Positions 24,523 to 33,619 of a stretch of 64,000 nt of DNA are shown in pieces. The DNA comes from Dipteris shenzhenensis (lineage: Eukaryota; Polypodiophyta; Polypodiopsida; Gleicheniales): assembly GCA_047967505.1 (NCBI GenBank), contig CM106540.1; one strand, 5' to 3'. The position numbers and the translations under genes were made by a program. Position 1 is the first letter of the stretch. Each line of letters begins with the position of its first letter. Below the pieces are notes generated by a model. That model was not told the origin of the DNA. It worked only from the letters and a program-made list of their open reading frames with translations, and did no database searches.

Positions 24523-24694
24523 TGTGGGGGTTAAAGGTCACTGTGCCTTAACCCCGGTTGTGTACAATACTCAAACACATATATAAATGAATGAAAAAGA
24601 AGATTAGGGTGGTTCTGCACCCACCAAACTTGTGTGGCTCTCTGTCTCTCTCTCTCTCCTTCTTCCGTTCTTGCTTCCATTGAGAGCACTCTCA
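24523..24694 (+). repeat. Copia-2 3' LTR
   Basis: 172 bp. Differs from the 5' copy by three transitions and an extra 2 bp. The purine-rich aagtgggaggt directly before it (24512-24522) is the likely polypurine tract. Confidence 0.95.
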
Positions 24695-24699
24695 GGGGG

Positions 24700-25549
24700 T
24701 GGGAAGGAAAAGTATAATGGGTTAAGATAGTGGGTGTGCCAGGTTTCAAGCCAACCCTATCTTATGCTGGCAAGAAGTTGAGGCATGATACTGCACATGC
24801 ACATAGATCATTGAAGATAGAGCTGGCAATGACTGTAATGCATAGGACCGTGTGTCGCACAATTGGTTACACACACATTAGCGATCTTTGGTTAATCAGT
24901 CCATACTTCAATGGAGGTAGTATTCATGACATGTTCATGAGCCTACCGTCCATGTATCATGATTATCCAAATTGGGCAAGGCGAGGCAACCCTCGTGAGC
25001 AACCTCGCAATGTGTGGCATGATACACGTAGTCAGATTCAAGCACGCCTATTCTGTAAGAACACTCTTGCCATTTGCGCAGCTATTGCTAGTGCAATGAA
25101 AGCAGTGCATGAGAGGGGGTTCAGACATAGTGATTTGAATACTAGAAACTGTGTTGGATTTCACACCAGATGGGAAATCTGTGTGGGTGAGCATTATTGA
25201 TTGGGGAAGGTGTCTCCACAGAACTGAGAGCAAGCCCGAGCAATTTCAAGTGCATGCTCCAAAGTCAAGATTTCCTTGGTTTGCACCAGAGCTTTACGCA
25301 AGAAATGATGCTTTTCCTCAATCAAATGGTGCATGGTCAAACATGTCAAATTGCTATGCTATCGATTGGTTACTTGGCGAAATAGCCAACTTCCTTGTGG
25401 GATGTAGGTCCGCACTGTCAATTGATGAACTATATTCGAGGCATGTAATCAAGCTATTGTGGGATTGTAAACTCCACTTGTGCCAAAATGAGCCTCGGGA
25501 ACGGATGACAATGGAATCGCTGCTAACTAAACTTCACGCACACGGATGA
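24700..25549 (+). pseudogene. Protein kinase-like gene, part 2 (after Copia-2)
   Basis: Completes the kinase domain. WEGKV finishes the glycine loop, then TAA at 24715-24717. SYAGKKLRHD supplies the beta-3 lysine. LISPYFNGGSIHDMF resembles the hinge region. HSDLNTRN (25126-25149) is the catalytic loop, with Ser for the Arg of HRD and Asn for the usual Lys. A one-base insertion near 25151 shifts the frame. The rest reads IIDWG (DFG position, Trp for Phe), PWFAPEL (APE motif, 25273-25293), ERMTMESLL and a stop at 25547-25549. Both catalytic aspartates are present. With an element in the glycine loop, a stop and a frameshift, it cannot make an intact kinase. The subfamily is not identified. Confidence 0.82.
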
Positions 25550-25878
25550 AAATAATGCAATGCATCCAATGGATGATATGAAAACTTATCTATAAATTTT
25601 TCATTTGCAAGTCATCATATTTCCATTTGCAAGTCTTGTAGTTTTTAAATATTCCTAAAATAAAATTTGCACTGTTTTGAAATGGATTTATGTTTTTCAT
25701 TGGTTGTTTAGGATTTATGTTTTGAAATTTTGAGAAAACAATCTTCTACAATAGGATGAGAAGCAAATGTGTTTGAATGCATGTATCTATCATGTCTTGA
25801 ACTTGTATATTTGCTACTATGTTTAGGGTTTAGCATTTCACCAAAACAATGGCATTGTCATCAAGAATACCCTCTTGA
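25550..25878. other. Intergenic, AT-rich, no gene recognised
   Basis: Follows the kinase stop. Possible 3' untranslated sequence of that gene. No motif seen. Confidence 0.4.
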
Positions 25879-26216
25879 CCATCCACACAGGCCAAGTACC
25901 AAGCCCAAGATGAACGAACACGTGGTAGTCAAGCGATGCAGTTCATGATGGACTTGGTTGATGCTACCATGCATCTGTCACTAAAAGAGCAAACAAAGGC
26001 AATTGCCCAAATATTTTCCACAACCTTAATGGCATGAAGTAGTCAGCTGTAAATCTCCTAGTCTCGGATGACAATTTAGAGACTATATGGGATTGTAGCA
26101 AAAATGCTCCTAAACATGGACGATGGTCCCTTACGTGGTGTTATAATGAAGCCATGAAAGAGAATGCACAATGCATCTGGGAGAGTAGAATTCATTCTAT
26201 CAACTTTACAATATAA
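25879..26216 (+). pseudogene. Unidentified coding-like fragment
   Basis: Two short frames in succession look protein-like. The first runs from 25879 to a TGA at 26035-26037 and contains QAMQFMMDLVDATMHLSLKE. The second is in another frame, from about 26049 to TAA at 26214-26216, and contains NLETIWDCSKNAPKHGRW and WCYNEAMKENAQCIWES. A one-base shift would join them. The family is not recognised. It could be the edge of a transposase or a decayed host gene. Confidence 0.3.
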
Positions 26217-26263
26217 ACAAATGAATGTCAAGATTCAACTAAGCAGAGGCAACTGTCTCGTAC

Positions 26264-26830
26264 CATTATGCTAAGTGGGGACTCAAACATCAGTACAGCA
26301 GTAGCACTTGAAATCACTCCCATCATGAATAGCCTCTTTTTGTAGAGGAAAAGGTAATTGATGGCCACTACCAAGCCGACAAAAGCTACATTTAGACATA
26401 GCAGCCACCGAGCATCGGGATACTTGCAGGAATAACACCTAGCAGTCATCAATCATTAGTCCCTTAACCATAGACTTGCAGGACAAATCCAATAGAAATT
26501 CAAGATCACCAAACGGGAAATATTATTTACCACACTTTCGTTCACAAGGGCTGCACATGCTAGACGAACGAGGCATTACCTTCTTTGCGTTTGTGGAGTA
26601 GCAGAGATGGAGAATGAGATAGATCGACTGAAAGACACATCCCATTGCATTCATTGTAATAATAATAATCCCATTTGGCTTTAGGAGCCCGTAATATATC
26701 CAGAGCATGCTGCATAGGAGTGACACCGGATAAGGAATTATGCTAAAGTCCTCTAAAGATTTTTGTTTGAGAATATGCCAAAAAGTGGGACTGAGAAAAT
26801 GTAGAGACCAACTCAGAATTTGATACTACA
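26264..26830 (-). pseudogene. SWEET (MtN3/saliva) sugar transporter, two internal exons
   Basis: SWEET proteins move sugars across membranes through seven helices. Exon A (about 26830-26580) encodes LHFLSPTFWHILKQKSLEDF, then SMLWIYYGLLKPNG and YLILHLCYSTNAKK, matching the first three-helix MtN3 repeat. It ends at donor gtaatg. Exon B (26422-26264) encodes YPDARWLLCLNVAFVGLVV and GVISSATAVLMFESPLSIM, helices 4-5, and ends at donor gtacga. The intron (26423-26579) is in phase 0. No in-frame stop was found in these exons. No first exon was found to the right, where Copia-3 begins 55 bp away, and no helix 6-7 exons were found to the left. So this is a truncated copy or a gene split beyond recognition. 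Confidence 0.75.
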
Positions 26831-26884
26831 TCTCTTCCTCGTCAAGAAGATTATGTGATTTGTTAAAAACTCTTTGTTTTGATG

Positions 26885-27529
26885 TGTTAGATATGCTCAA
26901 TGTCCCAGCCTCCTGGTAACCACCAGTGGTCCAAGGTGCTCATGTTGTAAGGCCCCAATATGAGGAGAAGCCATGTGTGAGCCCGGGACATTGGATGGAT
27001 CCTGACTTGCAAGTCAAATGAGGTCTATCAATGAGACCGTTGATGATAGAAAGGTGATTGTGTGGGAGCCCCTTATTCTTGTTGGGGCCTGGGGGCCAGC
27101 GGCCCCCCAGTGGGGGTTCATGGGCGAGAGCCCCCACGGCGACGGTATAGGGAATATTCCCTCAATATTTCATGGACGACTAGTCGGTTCCATCAACTAG
27201 GTTGACTAGTCGGCTCCACCGACTAGATTGACTAGTCGGTTCCACTGACTACGTTGATCCAACTACCACCCTCATAGTTGTAAAGAGGCGACCTCCCCAG
27301 TCCATTATATCAGATTAGTTCAGATCAGATCATATCATATCTTCTAGCTAGTAGCTCTTCACCTAGTATCTATCTAGATCGCCATTTAAGCTCCACTGTG
27401 GGAGCACACAGGTGGACGTAGCCATCATCTGTACTACATCAATATTGAAGGAAAATTTTGTTCCTCTCCAATTTGTGTACTCTCTATTATTTGTTTAGTT
27501 TATATTCTAGTGCATCGTGTAATTTAACA
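26885..27529 (+). repeat. Copia-3 5' LTR
   Basis: 645 bp, TGTTAG...TTTAACA. It carries a G/C-rich block around 27080-27140 and three tandem copies of a unit of about 26 bp, 'gactagtcggttcca', at about 27178-27257. Relative to the 3' LTR it has an extra stretch of about 37 bp near 27045-27085. Confidence 0.93.
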
Positions 27530-27541
27530 TGATATCAGAGC
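27530..27541 (+). promoter_or_regulatory. Copia-3 primer-binding site (tRNA-iMet variant)
   Basis: TGATATCAGAGC directly follows the LTR. The usual G at position 3 is A, consistent with decay. Confidence 0.85.
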
Positions 27542-27602
27542 CCAGGTGGCTCTAAGGATCGAAGAGTAGAAGAGAGGCGAGGGCTTCAACAACATACAGA
27601 AT

Positions 27603-29028
27603 GATGGCAACAGGAAGCGGCTCAAGTTCAGCTGTAGCTTCACCAGCTGCACCAACAATCCAAGCGTTGAGGATTCACCCACCAGCCTTCACTGAAATGT
27701 TGTGCTTGTGGATGGATATAGGTGAGTCCGGCCACTTACCTCGATTTTTTGATAAAAGGGATGTACACTGAGAGGGTATATGCGGGCAGACCAGACCAAT
27801 CTACAATGCTCTTCAAGTCAGGAGTAGTTACCCAACTGAGGAACCCTTGGGGATACTCCCAATGGCAATATGACTGATTTTGAGGCCTATTGGGAGGATC
27901 CATGGATTCAGATACCGGGTGGTCCATTGTGACCTAGTTATTATACAAACAAAGCTAAATTAATGGATGATTTTGATCAGTCCTTATCTTGGACAGACTA
28001 AAAGAACTATGAAATAGATAATGTCTGAATTCTACTCTTTCTATATATGGATGATAGATGTACATACAAAAATATTTTGACTTTGCTACACTCTGTGGAA
28101 GTTTAAAATTACTACTATTCTGGATTTGTATGAGCTTCTGGAGACAGTACTGGGGACTGCCTGACCCAGAACCACAAGGAACCCCTGACCCAGCAAATTC
28201 GAGGAGTAAGATACCTCCTAATGTCGACCTTCTATGAGCTTGAAAATGCAGGAATGCAGATGCTCTGTGTGCCATGGTTACAAGTACTACTAATAGTGTT
28301 TTGATCTTGATTCAGCATACATCAAAGGCAACTGTGGCCTAAATCATATTGAAGAGTCAGTATGAGACATGGAATCAGACAAGGATCTAGAACCTGTAGA
28401 ATCAGCTCGCAGCTGAGAAGTTTAATGACGGAGAGACAGCGGAGGTGTTCATAACCTGAATCAAAAATATGCGTGACCAGATGGCTGGTGCTGGGATACA
28501 AAAGACTAGTGAAGAGCTAGCTCAGCGGTGTCTCCAGATATGTCCACTAAGGTTTGATGGACTGGTAACAGCGCTTAACGCTCAGGTGAGACCCCAACCA
28601 TTATCATTTGAGGAGTCTATTCTTTACTTATGGAGGAGGAATTGAGGCTTAAAGCTCGAGATGGAGGTAGCAATGGGGATGCTACTTTCTCTGCCACTAC
28701 GAAAGGCAAAGGTGGTTCCTCCACCAAACATGAGTCCTCTACTAGAGGTGACAAAAATAAGAAGGGCAGCAAGAAGAAGTTTCAGGGAGAATGCTTCTAC
28801 TGCAAGAAGAAGGGCCATGTGATTGTAGATTTTCAGGCCAAGAAAGCAGATAAAAAGAATGGTACCCTGAAGAAGATAGATAAGGGGAAAGAGACAGCTA
28901 ACATAGTGGAAGCAGAGTTGGATCTATTTCTAGCCATTGAGGAAGAGTGTTCCTCAGTTCAAGAAGCGTCAACCACTGATTCATGGGTGTTGGATAGTGG
29001 TGCTTGCCATCACATGACCTGCAAGTAG
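27603..29028 (+). pseudogene. Copia-3 gag-protease remnant
   Basis: The gag start MMATGSGSSSAVASP is visible at 27603, but the frame breaks repeatedly until about 28630. From there 132 codons are open and contain the zinc-knuckle region CFYCKKKGHVIVDF, where the last cysteine of CCHC is Phe, and the protease site WVLDSGACHHMT. It ends in TAG at 29026-29028. Confidence 0.85.
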
Positions 29029-29070
29029 GGTCTATATTGTTCCATGCAGCCTCTATAGGAACCCATCATC

Positions 29071-29490
29071 ATGACGGTTGGAAATAACGCAAAATGCCCT
29101 ATTGAGGGTACATGTACGGTTTCATTTGTTTCTATAAATGGAGATGTTAAGAAACTATCTAATGTGCTATATGTTCCACAAATGAAGAGAAATTTGCTAT
29201 CAGTTGCTTCCATAATTGACCTTGACCATGAGGTGACGTTCAACAAGACAGGAGCAAAAATTTTGAATAGTGCTGGCAATCTTGTTGGCACAAGAGTAAG
29301 GAGGAACAACCTGTATGAGCTCAGTGCTCTTACAGCCACCGCTGGAGTGGGCACAAGAAGACTTTGGCATGAAAGATTCGGCCACATCGGATTCGCAGTG
29401 CTGAAGGAGATGCAGAAGCAAGGTATGGTTGCTCACTTACCTGCAGTAGCAAAAATCAAGGAACCATGTGAAGCTTGCATGAGATCATAG
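29071..29490 (+). pseudogene. Copia-3 pre-integrase domain, core deleted
   Basis: About 139 codons: NVLYVPQMKRNLLSV, then LWHERFGHIGF and EPCEACMRS, the zinc-binding N-terminal part of integrase. Directly after CMRS the sequence reads SRDVM, which in the family lies beyond the catalytic core. About 0.8-1 kb encoding the DDE core is therefore missing at about 29485-29500. Confidence 0.88.
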
Positions 29491-30140
29491 CAAGCCGTGA
29501 TGTAATGTTCAGGGAGCAGCCACATGCAGTGGAGGCAGAGAAGTGGAGGCAGAGAAGAGCTCTTCCACTTTATCATCAAGCGAAGAGGTAATTCACTATG
29601 GACCTATCCCAAGAGCTATAAAGAAGGAGGAAATATTAGATGATGAAGGTATAAGTCGCCAACCTGTTGTTACATCACTGGAAAAGCCATTGCTGTGATA
29701 GGTAAGGCAACACTACGACCATGACAACCAAATGCCTATGTCTGTTGAGCAGCATGCAGATGGACCAAGGCGGTCTCAGAGAATCGAGGAGCAAAGGAGG
29801 GCTTCTGCTCACATAATCAATATGGCCTTGATGGCTGAGATTATTGCAGAAGTAAAGGAGCCTGCGAGTTTGGAGGAAGCACTTACACTCGAGATTGGAA
29901 AAATGCTATGCAAGTAGAATATGATAGCATCATGAAGAATGAAACTTGGGAGCTAGTAGATCGACCACCTAACAGAAAGGTTATTGGCACCAAGTGGGTT
30001 TAGACCCGTAAAGTACAAGGCTGATGGGACTTTACAAGGCTGATGGGACTTTGGAAAAGTACAAAGCCAGATTGGTTGCACAAGGATTTTCGTAGGTTGA
30101 AGGGTTTGATTTTTAGGAATCTTTCGCTCCGACTACCAGA
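29491..30140 (+). pseudogene. Copia-3 linker and RT start, degraded
   Basis: Contains RRSQRIEEQRRAS and, after stops, NETWELVDRPPNRKVIGTKW typical of the RT start. A short direct duplication of 'aaggctgatgggactt' at about 30016-30051 and several stops separate it from the open RT segment. Confidence 0.75.
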
Positions 30141-31399
30141 ATGACCACTATTTGCATAGTACTATCGATGGCTACTCATAAAAAGTGGCCAGTTTATCAA
30201 ATGGATGTTAAATCAGCATTCTTGAATCATGACCTCAAGGAGGAGGTGTACATGGCTCAACCACCAGTGTTTGAGGCCCCCCATTCTGAGAACAAGGTAT
30301 GTAAGCTGAAGAAGGCTCTGTATAGGCTGAAACAGGCCCCAAGAGCATGGTACCAATGGATAGACAAATTCTTTTATAAATTAAACTTCAAAAGATGTGC
30401 CTCAGATGCTAACTTGTATGTGTACAGGAAAGGTGGAAAATTTGCTATTATTGTTCTATATGTGGATGATCTCCTTATTACAGGTGACTATGAAGACATG
30501 ATCCAGCAGACTAAAAAGGCATTGAGCATAGAGTTTGAGATGACAGACTTAGGCTTGATGCACTACTATTTGGGGATTGAAGTCTGGCAAGACCCAGGCA
30601 AGACCTTCATCTCTCAGCAGAAATATGCAAGGGAGATCTTGAAGGCATTTGGTATGTCCGAGTGCAAAGAGATAGCTACACCTATGGACGTAAATGTGAG
30701 GTTGTCTATGGAGGATGCCTCACCACCAGCAGACATCGAGAGGTACATGAAGTTGGTCGGTAGTCTCATCTATCTGTGCAACACCAGACTGCACATCAGT
30801 TTTGCTATTGGTGATTTGAGCAAGTTCTCCAATAAGCCCCGGGAGAATCATTGGAATGCAGGGATGCAAGTGCTTAAGTATGTGAAGGGCACTCTTGATT
30901 ATGGCATCACCTATGGTACGGGCACTTCCTTGGCTAGTCATTGTGACTCAAATTGGGTTGGAGATGTTGATTCTAGGAAATCAGTTTCTGGATATTGTTT
31001 TTCTTTAGGTTCAGGTATCTTCTCTTGGATCAGTAAGAAACAACCAACAGTGGCATTGTCTTCTACCGAGGCTGAGTACAAGCAGCATGTTTTGCTACAT
31101 GTGAAGCAGTGTGGCTGAGGAGGATCTTATGGCACATGGGAGTGCAAGAGGATGAGGCAACTGTGCTGAGGTGCGACAATCAAAGTTGCATGGCCATTGC
31201 TAAAAATCTAGTGTTTCATGCGCGCACAAAACATATAGAGATTTAATGTCACTATGTGCGTGATTTGATCGAGGATGGGATAGTGGAATTGGTCTACTGT
31301 CCAACAGAGCAAAATGGAGCAAATATCTTCACCAAGGCACTCGGGAAGGATCAACTTCAAGGTCACCTTCAAAGACTCGGCATTGGGCCGAGAAGGTAG
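30141..31399 (+). pseudogene. Copia-3 reverse transcriptase / RNase H
   Basis: 325 codons are open to 31118 with MDVKSAFLNHDLKEEVYM, LYRLKQAPRAWYQ (Arg where Gly is usual) and catalytic LYVDDLLITGD, then RNase H with SSTEAEYK. A frameshift there leaves the C-terminus (LRCDNQSCMAIAKN, FHARTKHIE, ANIFTKALG) in another frame to about 31399, with a stop inside it. Confidence 0.9.
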
Positions 31400-31428
31400 T
31401 TCGCCTACGGGTGGACAATGAGGGGGGG

Positions 31429-32044
31429 TGTTAGATATGCTGAATGACCCACCCTCCTAGTAACCACCAGTGATCCAAGGTGCTCAAGTTGTAAGGCCCC
31501 CATATGAGGAGAAGCCATGTGTGAGCTCGGGACACTGGATGGATCTTGACTTGCATGTCAGATGAGGCCTATCAATGAGACCGTTAATGGGGCCTGGGGG
31601 GTCCCAGGGGGGCCAGCGGCCCCTCGATGGGGGTTTGGTGGTGAGAGCCCCCGAGGCGATGGTATAGGGAATATTCCTTGAATATTCCATGGACGACTAG
31701 TCGGTCCCACCGACTAGGTTGACTAGTTGGCTCCACTAACTAGGTTGACTAGTTGGTTCCATCGACTACGTTGATCTGACTACCGCCCTCATAGCTATAA
31801 AGAGGCGACCTCCCCAGTCCATTGTATCAGATCAATTCAGATCAGATCAGATCTTCCAACTAGTAGCTCTTCACCTAGTATCTATCTAGATCGCCATCTA
31901 AGCTCCACTGTGGGAGCGCGCAGGTGGATGGAGCCATTATCTATACTATATCAATATTGTGGGAAAATTTTGTTCCTCTCCAGTTTGTTGTGTACTCTCT
32001 ATTCTTTGTTCAGTTTCTATTCCACTGCGCCATGTAATTTAACA
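31429..32044 (+). repeat. Copia-3 3' LTR
   Basis: 616 bp. Preceded by the polypurine tract atgagggggg. The three tandem 'gactagt(c/t)gg' units recur at about 31694-31773. Confidence 0.93.
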
Positions 32045-32049
32045 TGATG

Positions 32050-33605
32050 TTGTCTGTTTACATATGTTAATTTACTGAGAATTTATAGATTATATAGGAT
32101 TCTGACGTAAGTTGAATTTGAAGGGGAATTGAGGCAAGCTCTTTTACAATGGTGCAGCATATGACAATATGGATATCGCATTTCCTATGCAAAGGAGGGA
32201 AGGTTCAGTCCCTTGGTACTATGTCATAATAGCAAGCATAGTTTACAATTAAAATATGTCTTAACGACACTGTCCTGATCGACGTCGAGTTACAATTACA
32301 AGTTGCAGGAAAAAACATGCTTGTCTAGGGCGAAAGGAATGACAAGTTGCATCTAGCTGAAAATGTTCGAAATGCATGGTGTTACTAAACAAAATTGAGC
32401 TCTTTGATTTTTCTTAGATCTAGATTCTGAGGTTTGATTGTCTAGATCTTGTGAGAAATTGAGTGGGGGAACAGGGAGAGGAGGGTACCTAAAACTCCAA
32501 ATATGAATTGAAGGGAGCTACTGTGGCTAAACCTTGAACTGATCATGCAATCGACAAGCAACTATCATGAAAACCTTAAGCTCCTTAAGTCATAAGAAAG
32601 AAAATTCTTGAAGCCTAGCTAAAAAATTTGTTGAAACCAACCAAGTTACAAGGCCAACCTTTATGCTCAATCAAAGCAATAGAGCAGCTCCATAGGATCA
32701 AATTCCAACATCTTGTGCAAACTTATTCTCTTTCTTGCCTCTATCTCTATATAGGGTCTCTCCTCCATAGAATCACACTTTACGTTTATGCTTAATTACA
32801 GTTTCCATTTAGCAACAATTGAGATGTCAAATCACAGTTTCCATCACCCATAAAAAGACTCATCAATCAAAGTTTCCATCACTTGCAACCGAGATGGCGC
32901 TCATACACTCTCCCCATCACCACCTTTGGCCATTCTTAGCCTTCTCAGCTCGCAAAGGTGCTTTCTTTGCATTTCATAACTAGTCCCAGCCTGCTCATAT
33001 ATACTCAAACACCACCTTGTTTCCTTTAGCCCTCAAATGGTTAAATCCAAATTGCATTGCCTAGCAACCGGTTAACTAAGAAGCACAGCATTTCCTTGTT
33101 AGCATTAGGCCAGAAGGAGGCTCAGCAAGCCATGGACGTTGACAAGTGAAACGTTCCAATATCACCATTGAAAACTTTGCCATTCTATTGCCACATAAGC
33201 CATAATATGACAATTGTTTCAAGTTTGTAGATGCTAAATTTTGTAGCAATATCATCCTGTGAGCCTTGATACGATAGTTTTCCTCGATTTAAATCTCGGC
33301 CATAACATGACAATCCTAACAATGGAATACTCATAGACCAAGATATATGTATCATACTCCAATAATGATGGCCTACTAACAAGTATACTTCCATCCTAAC
33401 TGCTGTTGTTTTTTACAGATCATATTGCCGTATGAGCCATAATTGTTTTGCAAATCAATAACAAAATGTACAATTGAAGTTGACTAATTATGGAATACAT
33501 TGTCACACCTGTTTATATGTTATAATAGTGCAATAACTATGATGGGCTAGTGACAATATACTTCCATCCTAGCGATAGCTGTTTCTAGATTATAGCCACA
33601 TAGGC
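32050..33605. other. Intergenic, no gene recognised; diverged tandem repeat
   Basis: AT-rich with no gene. From about 33188 to 33600 two diverged copies of a unit of about 200 bp can be seen, sharing 'attgcc..at.agccataat' at their starts and 'atacttccatccta' near their ends. I saw no convincing transposon terminus here. Confidence 0.45.
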
Positions 33606-33619
33606 CACTATAATGGCAC

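Larger units (their letters stand above)
18815..24694 (+). mobile_element. Copia-2 LTR retrotransposon inserted in a kinase gene
   Basis: A 5,880-bp Ty1/copia element on the plus strand. Short LTRs (170 and 172 bp) flank it. The target duplication is ggggg at 18810-18814 and 24695-24699. A tRNA-iMet primer site follows the 5' LTR after two bases. A long leader of about 1.4 kb precedes gag. The polyprotein frame carries a TGA, a TAA and one frameshift, and the integrase catalytic glutamate is replaced. LTRs differ by three transitions and one 2-bp indel, so it is older than Copia-1 and much younger than Copia-3. Confidence 0.97.
26885..32044 (+). mobile_element. Copia-3 LTR retrotransposon, old and internally deleted
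   Basis: A 5,160-bp copia element on the plus strand, TSD tgatg at 26880-26884 and 32045-32049. LTRs are 645 and 616 bp and differ at very roughly one site in ten, with a larger indel. The primer site is TGATATCAGAGC, one base off the canonical iMet form. Gag is degraded, the zinc knuckle has lost its last cysteine, the integrase core is deleted, and RT/RNase H is frameshifted. It is a fossil copy. Confidence 0.95.
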
